Shown one piece after another: positions 27,221 through 36,025 of a stretch of 64,000 nucleotides of DNA. Origin of the DNA: Rhodococcus sp. HNM0563 (GTDB lineage: Bacteria; Actinomycetota; Actinomycetes; Mycobacteriales; Mycobacteriaceae); assembly GCF_012726195.1 (NCBI RefSeq), contig NZ_JAASAF010000005.1, positions 372,001 to 436,000 on the forward strand, in the 5' to 3' direction. A program made the translations under genes and the position numbers. Below the pieces are notes generated by a model. It was not told the origin of the DNA. It did not search any database and worked only from the letters and a program-made list of their open reading frames with translations. Position 1 is the first letter of the stretch. The number at the start of each line of letters is the position of its first letter.

Positions 27221-29725
27221 TCAGCCTTCGACGATCTCGAACTCGTCGAAGACGACCTCGCCCGCGGCATCCGACTCGGCGAGGTTGACCTCACCGATCA
27301 GCGCCCAACCGTGATCACCCTGCGGATCCGCCAGCGTCTGGCGCACGCGCCACACTTCGGAGCCCATCTCGGCCGAGAACAACAGCGGTCCGCGCGCGTC
27401 GGGGCCGGTGCCGATCTCGTCGTACTCGTCGAAGTAGAGCTCGAGCAGATCCGACCAGTCTTCCGCGTCGAGGCCGTCACCGAGGTCGGCGAGATCGTTC
27501 CAGCGACGTCGTGATGCGAGTTCGACGCGCTTGAACATCGCGTTGCGCACCATCACCCGGAACGCGCGAGTGTTCGCCGAGAGCGGTCGCGGTGTATCGG
27601 CACCGAATGCGATCTGCTGATCGTCGGATTCTGCGCCGGGGTTGGTGAGCGACTCCCATTCGTCGAGCAGAGATGAATCGACCTGCCGGATCAGCTCGCC
27701 GAGCCACTCCGTGATGTCCTCGAGTTCCTCGGTGCGCGCGGAATCGGGAACTGTCTGCCGCAGTGCCCGGTACGCGTCGGCGAGATACCGGAGTACCAGG
27801 CCTTCGGACCGCGCCAGTCCGTAGTGGCTGACCAGCTCCGCGAATGTCATCGCGCGCTCGATCATGTCGCGCACGACGGACTTCGGTGACAAGGGGAACT
27901 CGGAGACCCATGGGTGTCCGCCACGGTAGGTCTCGAATGCGGGCTCGAGGAGCTCCACGAGCGGCTTGGGCCAGGTGACCTCCTCGAGCAGTTCCATCCG
28001 CTCGTCGTACTCGATGCCGTCGGCCTTCATCTCGGCGACCGCTTCGCCACGTGCTGCATGCTGTTGAGCCATCAGGATCTGGCGGGGGTTGTCGAGGGTG
28101 GATTCGATCACCGACACCACGTCGAGGGCGTACGTGGTCGATTCCATGTCGAGCAGCTCGATCGCGGCCAGCGCAAACGGTGACAGCGGCTGATTCAGTG
28201 CGAAGTCCCGTTGCAGATCGACGGTCAGGCGCGCCATGCGTCCGTCTTGATCGGGCTCGTCGAGCTGCTGCACGACCCCTGCCTGCAACAGACCGCGGTA
28301 CAGCGAAATCGCCTTGAGAATGTGTTTTCGTTGCGCAGGCCGCGGTTCGTGGTTGTCTTCGAGGAGGTGACGCATCGCGTCGAAGCAGTTGCCGGGTCGC
28401 GCAATGACGTTGAGAAGCATCGAGTTGCTCACCGCGAACCGGGACTGCAGGGGCTCCGGCGACGCGGCGATGAGTTTGTCGAAGGTGCCCTGTCCCCAGG
28501 AAACGAATCCTTCGGGTGCTTTCTTGCGCTGCACCTTGCGTCGTTTCTTGGGATCCTCGCCGGCTTTGGCGAGTGCGCGGATGTTGTCGATCTCGTGCTC
28601 GGGTGCCTGGACCACGACGCTTCCCATCGTGTCGTAGCCTGCCCGTCCGGCACGCCCCGCGATCTGGTGGAACTCCCGCGCCTTGAGCTGCCGCGTGCGG
28701 GTGCCGTCGTACTTGGTCAGCCCTGTCAGCAGAACCGTGCGGATCGGCACGTTGATACCGACGCCCAGAGTGTCGGTACCGCAGATCACCTTGAGGAGGC
28801 CGTCCTGCGCGAGCTTCTCGATCAATCGTCGGTATTTGGGCAGCATGCCCGCGTGGTGAACGCCGATTCCGTGCCGGACCAGCCGTGAGAGTGTCTTGCC
28901 GAATCCGGTGGTGAACCGGAATCCGCCCAGGGCGTCGGCGATGGCTGATTTCTCGTCCTTGGAACACATGTTGACGCTGGTGAGGGCCTGTGCCCGCTCG
29001 AGCGCGGCAGCCTGTGTGAAGTGCACCACGTAGACCGGGGCCTGATGGGTGGTGACGAGTTCTTCGATGGCCTCGCCGATCGGCACCTGAGAGTACGAGA
29101 AGGTCAGGGGAACGGGGCGTTCCGAACCCGAGACTTCAACGGTGGGCCGCCCGGTTCGCCGCGTGAGATCGTTCTTCAGGAACGTGACGTCGCCGAGTGT
29201 CGCCGACATCAGCAGGAACTGCGCATTCGGAAGTTCGACGAGCGGTACCTGCCATGCCCAGCCGCGTTCGGGTTCCGAATAGAAATGGAACTCGTCCATG
29301 ACGACCTGGCCGATGTCGGAGTTCGCTCCCTCGCGCAACGCGAGATTGGCGACGATCTCGGCGGTCGCGCAGATGATCGGAGCCCCAGAGTTGACGGACG
29401 CGTCGCCGGTCATCATCCCGACGAGGTCGGCACCGAACACATCGCACAATGCGAAGAACTTCTCACTCACGAGCGCCTTGATCGGTGCCGTGTAGAAGGT
29501 CCGTTTTCCGGTGGCCAATGCGTGGAAGTGAGCGCCGAGCGCGACCATCGACTTCCCCGAGCCGGTGGGGGTCGCGAGGATCACGTTGGCGCCGGAGACG
29601 AGCTCCATCAACGCCTCTTCCTGCGCCGGATAGAGCGTGATACCCCGGTCCGTCGTCCAGGAGGTGAACGCGTCGAAAAGAGAGTCGTCGTCGACAGGGT
29701 CGGGTATCAGATCCGGAAGCAGCAC
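27221..29725 (-). CDS. SF2 (Ski2/DUF3516-type) DEAD/DEAH RNA helicase
   Basis: 834-residue helicase. Motif I is 'ATPTGSGKS', motif II 'DEFHFY', motif III 'SATLG', and motif VI 'QIAGRAGRAGYD'. The conserved 'GVHHAGMLPKYRRLIEKLAQDGLLKVICGTDTLGVG' segment is split here only for description. The C-terminal 400 residues correspond to the DUF3516 region, which is helical and typical of actinobacterial homologues. A short linker with 'KKRRKVQRKK' follows the helicase core. The GTG start has GGAG close upstream. A role in RNA turnover or ribosome assembly is a guess from Ski2-like relatives. Confidence 0.88.
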   Translation of the reverse strand: MLLPDLIPDPVDDDSLFDAFTSWTTDRGITLYPAQEEALMELVSGANVILATPTGSGKSMVALGAHFHALATGKRTFYTAPIKALVSEKFFALCDVFGADLVGMMTGDASVNSGAPIICATAEIVANLALREGANSDIGQVVMDEFHFYSEPERGWAWQVPLVELPNAQFLLMSATLGDVTFLKNDLTRRTGRPTVEVSGSERPVPLTFSYSQVPIGEAIEELVTTHQAPVYVVHFTQAAALERAQALTSVNMCSKDEKSAIADALGGFRFTTGFGKTLSRLVRHGIGVHHAGMLPKYRRLIEKLAQDGLLKVICGTDTLGVGINVPIRTVLLTGLTKYDGTRTRQLKAREFHQIAGRAGRAGYDTMGSVVVQAPEHEIDNIRALAKAGEDPKKRRKVQRKKAPEGFVSWGQGTFDKLIAASPEPLQSRFAVSNSMLLNVIARPGNCFDAMRHLLEDNHEPRPAQRKHILKAISLYRGLLQAGVVQQLDEPDQDGRMARLTVDLQRDFALNQPLSPFALAAIELLDMESTTYALDVVSVIESTLDNPRQILMAQQHAARGEAVAEMKADGIEYDERMELLEEVTWPKPLVELLEPAFETYRGGHPWVSEFPLSPKSVVRDMIERAMTFAELVSHYGLARSEGLVLRYLADAYRALRQTVPDSARTEELEDITEWLGELIRQVDSSLLDEWESLTNPGAESDDQQIAFGADTPRPLSANTRAFRVMVRNAMFKRVELASRRRWNDLADLGDGLDAEDWSDLLELYFDEYDEIGTGPDARGPLLFSAEMGSEVWRVRQTLADPQGDHGWALIGEVNLAESDAAGEVVFDEFEIVEG

Positions 29726-29756
29726 CGCTCCAGGCTAGTCGGAACGCCGGCCGGCT

Positions 29757-30794
29757 CTACGTCGCGCTGCGTTCGTCCGATCCCATTGCGCCGAGGACGG
29801 CTGTGCGTGTCGCCGGACCACCGGTGATGCGGGATTCGCGCAGTCCCGTGAGCAGCAGCTGCCGCCACTGCTCTTCGTCGAACTTGAGCGGTGTTGTGGA
29901 ATCGAGGAAGTCCTCGATCACCCGCAGGAACCGGATCGGGTCGTCCCGGAACGGAAAATGCCCCGAACCGTGGAATATCTCGAGTCGCGACCCGGGCATG
30001 GCCGAGTGCGCGAGGTGTGCGTGTCCGACGGGGATCACACCATCTTGATCACCCCAGATCAGCTGCACCGGGACATCCTCGGTGAGATAGCAACGATCGA
30101 GCATCGTCACCACCTGACCACGCCAGTCGACCACCGCACGCAAGGTGCGCAGATATGCCTCGTATGCGGTCGGATCCGGCAGACCGGAGAGGATCCGCAC
30201 GAGATCGCTCGTGTCGTGGAGTAGGGCTCCGGGCCGTAGCGGCGAGCCGTGGATTTGACCGAGGATGGTGCCCACGACCCTGACCGCGGGCACTGCTCCG
30301 GGAATTCTGAGCAGTCTGAGTAATTCACTCACCCCGGGCAGGGATGCGAGCCGCAGTGCCGGATGGACGTCCTTGGTGACGCCACCGGACGACACGAGCA
30401 CGAGCCGTTCCACCATCTCGGGAAACTGGTAGCCGAACTGCATTGCAACCCCGCCGCCGAGGGAGTGGCCGATGATCGTGGCCCGTTCGACACCGAGCAC
30501 CGCGAGGAGGTCGCGAATGCCGTTGGCATATGCGGCGACGGAATAGTCGGCGCGAGGCTTGTCGGAACGGCCGTGGCCGAGCAGGTCGGGGGCAATGACC
30601 GTGTACTTCTTCGCAAGGTGGGGAATGACGTCGAGCCAAGTGGACGAATTGTCGCCGATGCCGTGGATCAACACCAGGGCCGGACCGTTGCCCGCGAGGC
30701 GGAAGGCACGCCGGTACCCGTGAACGGTCCGGAAGACCATCCGAGGTTCCGAATCGGGAACCGGGCGCAATGTGCGCGGTCGCGATGTAGCCAT
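29757..30794 (-). CDS. Alpha/beta hydrolase (Rv2715-like)
   Basis: 345-residue cytoplasmic hydrolase. The oxyanion-hole region is 'LIHGIGDNSSTW', the nucleophile Ser is in 'IGHSLGGG', the acid Asp is in 'WGDQDGVIP', and the catalytic His is in 'HGSGHFPFRDD'. A lid region spans about residues 165-250. The start at ATG 30794 has an AGGAGAGG ribosome-binding site; the longer open frame upstream is not needed. A convincing promoter lies 95-125 bp upstream. It keeps the position of M. tuberculosis Rv2715 next to Rv2714. The substrate is unknown; esterase or carbon-carbon hydrolase activity is possible. Confidence 0.88.
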   Translation of the reverse strand: MATSRPRTLRPVPDSEPRMVFRTVHGYRRAFRLAGNGPALVLIHGIGDNSSTWLDVIPHLAKKYTVIAPDLLGHGRSDKPRADYSVAAYANGIRDLLAVLGVERATIIGHSLGGGVAMQFGYQFPEMVERLVLVSSGGVTKDVHPALRLASLPGVSELLRLLRIPGAVPAVRVVGTILGQIHGSPLRPGALLHDTSDLVRILSGLPDPTAYEAYLRTLRAVVDWRGQVVTMLDRCYLTEDVPVQLIWGDQDGVIPVGHAHLAHSAMPGSRLEIFHGSGHFPFRDDPIRFLRVIEDFLDSTTPLKFDEEQWRQLLLTGLRESRITGGPATRTAVLGAMGSDERSAT

Positions 30795-30888
30795 CAGCCT
30801 CTCCTGCCGTATCCACGGGTTGCAGCCGGCCGGTCTCCTGTCTGGCTCGGGAGCTGATCCTTGCTTGCCTACCCTTGCATGCCGGGCG

Positions 30889-30917
30889 AGCATACTTTCT
30901 GTATGTGACGTCGGCAA
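30889..30917 (-). promoter_or_regulatory. Predicted promoter of the alpha/beta hydrolase gene
   Basis: On the minus strand a TTGCCG -35 (30912-30917), a 17-bp spacer and a TATGCT -10 (30889-30894). The spacer contains a small inverted repeat, catac (30891-30895) with gtatg (30901-30905). The rest of the 235-bp gap 30795-31029 shows nothing else recognisable. Confidence 0.5.
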
Positions 30918-31029
30918 TGAGGATCGTGACCGGTATGTAACGCGGCTGCAGCGCTACCGAGCCCTCCCTGGAACCGGCCGCACCGAATTCGTGCCGAGTC
31001 GATTCCTGGACAGGCCGGGAGCCGGAGCG

Positions 31030-31971
31030 TCAGGAGTCGGAGTCCGTGTCACCGTCCTTGCGCTCGTACTCGGCGAGGAATCGTTCGAACTCGGCCCCCA
31101 GCTCGTCCCCGCTGGGCAGGCTTTCGTCGGTCGGCAGCGGAGTGGACTGCTGCTCCTGCGCTGCCACGTAGCTGTCGTACTGGCGTTCGAGCGCGCGCAC
31201 GACGGACAGCACCTCCTCGTTGCCTTCGATGTGCTCGTCGACCTGCTCGCGAACACGCGCGGCAGCCTCCCCCAACGCTCCGAGCGGAAGATCGAGATTT
31301 CCGACCTCCGCGACGTTGATCAACAGCGACTCGGCGGCAGCGGGGTAGTCGGTCTGCGCCAGATAGTGCGGAACATGCACCGAGAATCCGACAGCCTCGT
31401 GTCCGTGCTGAGCCATCCGGAACTCGAGCAAGGACGACGCGCCCGCCGGAACCTGCAGTTGACCGGACCACCGGTGATGATCGGCGATGAGATCCTTGTT
31501 CGTCGAATGGGCGGTCACGCCCAGCGGACGGGTGTGGGGGATCGCCATGGGGATCGAATTTAGGCCGATCGTGCGTCGGACCCCGAATCGCTCCGCCAGA
31601 ATGCGGAGCGCCGTGATGAAGCGCTCCCATTTCAGATCCGGCTCGGTACCTGCGAGCAACAGGAACGGAGTGCCCGCGTTGTCGACGAGCGCATACAGGT
31701 TGAGTTCGGGCGCCGCGTAGTCGGAGAAGTGATCCGATTCGAACGTCATCATGGGCCGCCGTGAACGGTAGTCGACAAGTTCATCGATGGCGAAGGAAGC
31801 GACGACCTCCGTCTCGAGCTGCTCCCGGAGATGAGTGGTGGCCAGATGCACAGCGTGTCCGGCATCGGAGAAGCCCTCCAGCCCGTGCACCAACACAGGC
31901 CCCTGTCCGTCGGCCGAGGTCAAGCGAGGCGCGGGAAACTCCAGCTCGTACATCCGGGACTGTTCGTCCAT
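31030..31971 (-). CDS. PAC2-family protein (Rv2714-like)
   Basis: 313-residue protein of the PAC2 (proteasome assembly chaperone-like) family. The N-terminus 'MYELEFPAPRLTSADGQGPVLVHGLEGFSDAGHAV' shows the characteristic 'GLEGFSDAG' loop; 'GLNSIPMAIPHTRPLGVTAH' and 'SVHVPHYLAQTDYPAAAESLL' are further family blocks. The acidic C-terminal tail (about 270-313) is probably disordered. The start at 31971 is used; ATG 31953 is an alternative. Actinobacterial members are found beside the Rv2715-like hydrolase, as here. Interaction with proteasome assembly is suggested by the family name, not shown. Confidence 0.88.
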   Translation of the reverse strand: MDEQSRMYELEFPAPRLTSADGQGPVLVHGLEGFSDAGHAVHLATTHLREQLETEVVASFAIDELVDYRSRRPMMTFESDHFSDYAAPELNLYALVDNAGTPFLLLAGTEPDLKWERFITALRILAERFGVRRTIGLNSIPMAIPHTRPLGVTAHSTNKDLIADHHRWSGQLQVPAGASSLLEFRMAQHGHEAVGFSVHVPHYLAQTDYPAAAESLLINVAEVGNLDLPLGALGEAAARVREQVDEHIEGNEEVLSVVRALERQYDSYVAAQEQQSTPLPTDESLPSGDELGAEFERFLAEYERKDGDTDSDS

Positions 31972-32114
31972 ATCCGAACCACTCCGATCACGTCGTCATA
32001 GCCTTCTGCCCGGTGGCGCACCGGCGTGGCATGGTGGTGTTCGAGTCTAATTGAACCGAGAACAGCGCTCGACGGGGTGTTCTGCCCCGATGAACGGGAA
32101 CAGCGGAGGTTCGG

Positions 32115-32858
32115 GTGGCCGTGAACGCAGTTCGTCGGCGGCGCGACCGGTACGTCGGTCGCATGGTCATGTGCGCGGCACTGATCGCCACTGTGACAGG
32201 GTGCTCGACGACAGTGGCAGGCACCGCGTTGCCCGGAACTGCCTCGCGGACGATCGACGTGTCCGGGATCTCCGACCCCGCCCTGGACCGATCGTTGCCG
32301 GCTGCGCTTCTGCTGCCCCCGGAGAAGTTCCCCGCCTCGTACCCGGCGGTGACGCTGCCTCCCTCTGCAGTGGCGCAGGCCGCGCCGGACCTGGCAGGGA
32401 TCCCCGTCGGCGCGAAGGTGGAACCGCCCGGATGTCTCCCGCTCCCGCAGAATTACGGCCCCGACGAAACCGCAATGGCCGTGGGGACCTCCGAGGACGG
32501 GCGGGCCACGATCAGCGTCGAAGTGGTGGTGCCGGCACCCACACTCCCCGAACTGAGGAAGCACCTCGGAGAGTGCAGCGAGGTCGATGCCACCGACAGT
32601 GGGGTGACCGCCACCGTCACCACCGTCGCCGCGCCGGAGCCGCTTCCGCCGATGGGGGGCGTCCGGACCGTCGCATACACACGCACGGTGGTTTCGGGAG
32701 ACGATCGCCGGCTGGTCCAGTCGATGGAGACCCGCGGCGCCCAGCTCGGAGATGCCAGGGTCCTGGTGACCTACATGACCTTCGATCGTCGTGAGGTCGA
32801 CCGCGATGCCCTGGACATCGTCTTCCACAATGCGGTGGTGTATGCCTTCGGAGATTGA
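32115..32858 (+). CDS. Putative lipoprotein with DUF5642-like domain
   Basis: 247 residues. The N-terminal 'VMCAALIATVTGC' is a lipobox, with Cys about residue 30, preceded by a basic stretch, so the protein should be lipid-anchored outside the membrane. The mature domain ('LLPPEKFPASYPAVTLPPSAVAQ' and onward) resembles mycobacterial sensor-like lipoproteins and ends with 'VDRDALDIVFHNAVVYAFGD'. The GTG start has a GGAGG at 32105-32109. No enzymatic motif is seen. A hairpin follows 57 bp after the stop. Confidence 0.72.
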   Translation: MAVNAVRRRRDRYVGRMVMCAALIATVTGCSTTVAGTALPGTASRTIDVSGISDPALDRSLPAALLLPPEKFPASYPAVTLPPSAVAQAAPDLAGIPVGAKVEPPGCLPLPQNYGPDETAMAVGTSEDGRATISVEVVVPAPTLPELRKHLGECSEVDATDSGVTATVTTVAAPEPLPPMGGVRTVAYTRTVVSGDDRRLVQSMETRGAQLGDARVLVTYMTFDRREVDRDALDIVFHNAVVYAFGD

Positions 32859-32914
32859 GCGAGGGATCTCGTGAAGAGGTTTGCCGACCACTCGCGGCCG
32901 GAGCGTATCAGTCT

Positions 32915-32942
32915 GCGCTGACACTGCCAGCTGTGTCAGCGC
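32915..32942. terminator. Hairpin downstream of the lipoprotein gene
   Basis: A perfect 10-bp stem (gcgctgacac at 32915-32924 with gtgtcagcgc at 32933-32942) and an 8-nt loop. No T-run follows. Confidence 0.5.
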
Positions 32943-33057
32943 CCGGCACGAGGTTGCGCTGCCCGGATTGTCCACAGCCGCCTCATCCATCCACAGATTT
33001 GCGGATTCCACGTCCGAGACCCGATCTCGGTCGCCGCGACCATGGATCGTGCTGGGC

Positions 33058-34188
33058 ATGACCGCATCGACCTCATCCTCGCAGCCACTGCACCTGTCGG
33101 ACATCGGCGAACTGCTCGCCGCAGTGCCGGCCATGCTCGGCTTCCATCCGGCGCGCTCGATTCTCGTATTGAGCCTCTCTCCCGCACAGCGATCATCCAA
33201 CAGCGATAGGAGAAGCGACGCGATCGGCGCCGTTATGCGCCACGACCTCCTGCTTCCGCGGACCGACGAACCGATTCCTGCACCGATGAGCGCCGCGTTC
33301 GAGCGGTTCTGCACGGTCTGCGTCCGCGAAGGAGCACGCGCCGTACTGGTGGTGCTCGTCGACGACCGGCTCGACCATCCCCACTGCCCCGGCTCCGCTG
33401 CTGCAGTGCGTCTGGTCGAGGAACTCGCCGAAGAGCTCGCACTGTCCGGCATCGAAGTGGCCGGTGTGCATGCCACCCCCGAAATCGCCCGTGGGCGCGT
33501 GTGGTTCACACCGGAAGGCAATGTGAACGGGACGATCCCCGATCCCGAGAGTTCGGTGGTTGCCGCCACACGAGTTTTCGGTGGGAGTCCGATCCGGCGG
33601 TCGCGGGACGAACTCGACGCACTGCTCGCTCCGTCCGCGCCGGAGCATCGCAGGCGAGTGGGCCAATGCATCGACGATGTGATCGATGCCCGCGACCTGG
33701 CGTACGAGCGCGCTGCACGCGCCGGCGGTTCCGCCCGTGCAGACCGAATGGAACTCGAAACACTGCTCGGCCATCTCGAGGCATTCGGTGACGGGGCGGA
33801 ACTCCGCGCCCAGGAATACGCCGAAGTGGCCGTACTCCTTGCGAATCCGACGGTCCGTGACGCGACCCTCGCACTGGCGGCGGGGGTGCAGGCGCGCCTC
33901 GCCGAGCGTATGTGGGTCGAGCTTGCTCGTGCCTTGCCGGATCCGGAACGAGCCGACGCTGCTGCACTCGTCGCCTTCAGTGCCTACGTACGAGGTGACG
34001 GTGCATTCGCGGGCGTCGCGCTCGGAGTGGCCCTGGAATCGAATCCGCGACACCGTCTTTCGGATCTTCTCGACCAGGCGTTGCAGGCCGGGCTGCGTCC
34101 CGAAGCCGTTCGTGGTCTTGCCGACACCGGCTACGAGATCGCAGCGCGACTGGGTGTGGTGCTGCCCTTGCCCGGACCGCCCGAATGA
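33058..34188 (+). CDS. DUF4192 domain protein
   Basis: 376-residue protein of the actinobacterial DUF4192 family, marked by the N-terminal 'LSDIGELLAAVPAMLGFHPARSILVLSL' and 'GRVWFTPE' segments. It is mostly alpha/beta with a helical C-terminal half ('LALAAGVQARLAERMWVELARALPDPERADAAALVAFSAYVRGDG' region). The start at ATG 33058 directly precedes the family domain. Its TGA abuts the convergent galE stop with no base between (TGATCA). The biochemical role is unknown. Confidence 0.85.
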   Translation: MTASTSSSQPLHLSDIGELLAAVPAMLGFHPARSILVLSLSPAQRSSNSDRRSDAIGAVMRHDLLLPRTDEPIPAPMSAAFERFCTVCVREGARAVLVVLVDDRLDHPHCPGSAAAVRLVEELAEELALSGIEVAGVHATPEIARGRVWFTPEGNVNGTIPDPESSVVAATRVFGGSPIRRSRDELDALLAPSAPEHRRRVGQCIDDVIDARDLAYERAARAGGSARADRMELETLLGHLEAFGDGAELRAQEYAEVAVLLANPTVRDATLALAAGVQARLAERMWVELARALPDPERADAAALVAFSAYVRGDGAFAGVALGVALESNPRHRLSDLLDQALQAGLRPEAVRGLADTGYEIAARLGVVLPLPGPPE

Positions 34189-35184
34189 TCAGGTACGGGC
34201 GGCGTGCGCGCGATCACCGAGATTTCGCATGAATTCCCAGGCGTCCGCGACGATCTCGTCGAGGTCTGTGTGCTCGGGTTTCCAACCGAGTTCGTCGATC
34301 GCGCGCGCACTCGAAGCGATCAGCACGGCAGGATCACCGGCGCGTCGTGGTGCATCGGCAGCGGCGATCGGAAGCCCGGTGATCCGCTCGCACGACGAAA
34401 TGACCTCGCGCACGGTGAAGCCCTCACCGCTCCCGAGGTTGTAGATGCGGTGCGCTCCCGCAGTTGCCTTCGACAGCGCCAGCACGTGTGCGTCGGCAAG
34501 GTCCTTGACATGGATGTAGTCGCGGATCGCGGTGCCGTCCTTGGTCGGCCAATCCGTGCCGAACACCGAGATGCGCTCGCGTTGCCCCAGGGCGACCTGA
34601 AGGACGAGTGGGATCAGGTGTGTCTCGACGACACGATTCTCCCCGGCGCCCCGGTATGCGCCGGCCACATTGAAGTAGCGCAGACTGGTCGCGGCGATCC
34701 CGTGCGCGTGGGCGTACGAGGAGATCGCGTGATCGATTGCCAGTTTGGAGGCACCGTACGGATTCGTGGGCCGGGTGGGAGCATCCTCGGTGATCGGTAC
34801 CTGCTCGGGCTCACCGTAGGTCGCTGCGGTGGACGAGAAGACAAGCCGCGGCGTGCCCGACAATCGCATCGCTTCGAGCAGTGCGAGTGTGCATACGACG
34901 TTGCCCTGCCAGTACTTCTCGGGGAACTCGACCGATTCTCCTACGAGCGATTGCGCACCGAAATGGAGAACGCCGTCGAATCGGGGTGAACTACCTCCGG
35001 AGCCCAGTATCTCCGCGGCGACATCGGCGATATCACCGTGAACGAACTCGGCGCCCGACGGCACGGCATCGGCGTTGCCGGTGGACAGATCGTCGACGAC
35101 GACCACGTCGTGGCCACGCTCGAGCAACACGGTGCTGCATACGCTGCCCACATAACCGGCGCCGCCGGTCACCAGAAGTTTCAC
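34189..35184 (-). CDS. galE: UDP-glucose 4-epimerase GalE
   Basis: 331-residue extended SDR. The NAD-binding motif is 'GGAGYVGS' near residue 7, the catalytic Ser/Tyr/Lys are in 'FSSTAATYG' and 'NPYGASK', and the UDP-sugar region includes 'RYFNVAGA'. It interconverts UDP-glucose and UDP-galactose, which feeds galactan of the arabinogalactan wall in mycolic-acid bacteria. The GTG at 35184 has a GGAG ribosome-binding site that forms the edge of an inverted repeat just upstream. It follows ideR by 51 bp on the same strand, an order also known in corynebacteria. Confidence 0.93.
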   Translation of the reverse strand: MKLLVTGGAGYVGSVCSTVLLERGHDVVVVDDLSTGNADAVPSGAEFVHGDIADVAAEILGSGGSSPRFDGVLHFGAQSLVGESVEFPEKYWQGNVVCTLALLEAMRLSGTPRLVFSSTAATYGEPEQVPITEDAPTRPTNPYGASKLAIDHAISSYAHAHGIAATSLRYFNVAGAYRGAGENRVVETHLIPLVLQVALGQRERISVFGTDWPTKDGTAIRDYIHVKDLADAHVLALSKATAGAHRIYNLGSGEGFTVREVISSCERITGLPIAAADAPRRAGDPAVLIASSARAIDELGWKPEHTDLDEIVADAWEFMRNLGDRAHAART

Positions 35185-35193
35185 GCTGGGTCT

Positions 35194-35228
35194 CCTCTTC
35201 CACCGGCCCACCGGCCCGGTGGAAGAGG
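35194..35228 (-). terminator. Hairpin between ideR and galE, overlapping the galE ribosome-binding site
   Basis: A perfect 13-bp inverted repeat (35194-35206 with 35216-35228, arm 'cctcttccaccgg'), loop 9 nt. It can terminate ideR mRNA. Its galE-proximal bases are part of the galE Shine-Dalgarno. Confidence 0.6.
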
Positions 35229-35235
35229 CCCGGCA

Positions 35236-35922
35236 TCAGACCTGCTTCACCTGCACGGCATGGGCCATCTCGTCGGAAAGCTCGAATGTGTTGTGGCCGG
35301 TGACGGTGATCATCACCGAACCCGGACGCGTCTCGACTGTAACGCGTGCGTCGGGCACGACGCCCGCCTCACGCAGGCGAGCGATCACTTCTGGATCCGA
35401 CTGGACGTACTCGGCGAGTCTGCGCACGACGACCGCGGTGGGCTGCCCGCTCGGAATCTCCGTCAGACGGACCAGTTTCTCGTCCGAGACGGCAGCCTTG
35501 TCGAGACCCAGTTCTGCGAGCCCGGGGATCGGGTTGCCGTACGGCGAAGTAGTCGGATTGTTCAGTACTTCGACGAGTCGGCGTTCCACCTCCTCGCTCA
35601 TCACATGTTCCCAGCGGCACGCCTCGGCATGCACATTCTCCCAGTCGAGTCCGATCACATCGACGAGCAACCGCTCTGCGAGGCGGTGCTTACGCATGAC
35701 GGACACGGCGAGATCCCGTCCCTTCTCCGTCAACTGCAGATGACGATCACCCGCGACGCGCAGCAGTCCGTCGCGTTCCATGCGGGCGACGGTCTGACTG
35801 ACCGTCGGACCGCTCTGTTCGAGGCGTTCGGCAATGCGTGCCCGCAGGGGCACCACACCTTCCTCCTCCAAGTCGTAGATCGTCCGGAGATACATCTCCG
35901 TTGTATCGACCAGGTCCTTCAC
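35236..35922 (-). CDS. ideR: Iron-dependent regulator IdeR/DtxR
   Basis: 228-residue metalloregulator. The HTH ('RIAERLEQSGPTVSQTVARMERDGL') is followed by the dimerisation/metal domain with 'HAEACRWEHVMSEEVERRL' (Cys, Glu and His ligands) and an SH3-like C-terminal domain. With Fe2+ it represses siderophore genes and can activate storage genes. The GTG at 35922 with AGGGG upstream gives the 'VKDLVDTTEMYLRTI' start known from rhodococci. The IdeR box consensus is not visible upstream of it. Confidence 0.96.
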   Translation of the reverse strand: MKDLVDTTEMYLRTIYDLEEEGVVPLRARIAERLEQSGPTVSQTVARMERDGLLRVAGDRHLQLTEKGRDLAVSVMRKHRLAERLLVDVIGLDWENVHAEACRWEHVMSEEVERRLVEVLNNPTTSPYGNPIPGLAELGLDKAAVSDEKLVRLTEIPSGQPTAVVVRRLAEYVQSDPEVIARLREAGVVPDARVTVETRPGSVMITVTGHNTFELSDEMAHAVQVKQV

Positions 35923-36025
35923 TCTCACACCCCTTCGTCTGCGCCCGATTCTAACCGTGGCGTTCAGGTGGTGGGTGAGGTCCGATGCTCGCGTGACCCG
36001 GGGCGGGCAAGTAGCGTCTGTGTTC

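Noticed and set aside
27189-27294. Longer start for the LysR-like effector protein that might add an HTH
   Set aside because: The upstream in-frame codons run into the helicase 3' end and encode a Ser/Arg-rich stretch, not a helix-turn-helix.
35923-36025. IdeR iron box in the ideR/acuC divergent gap
   Set aside because: No TTAGGTTAGSCTAACCTAA-like sequence is visible.
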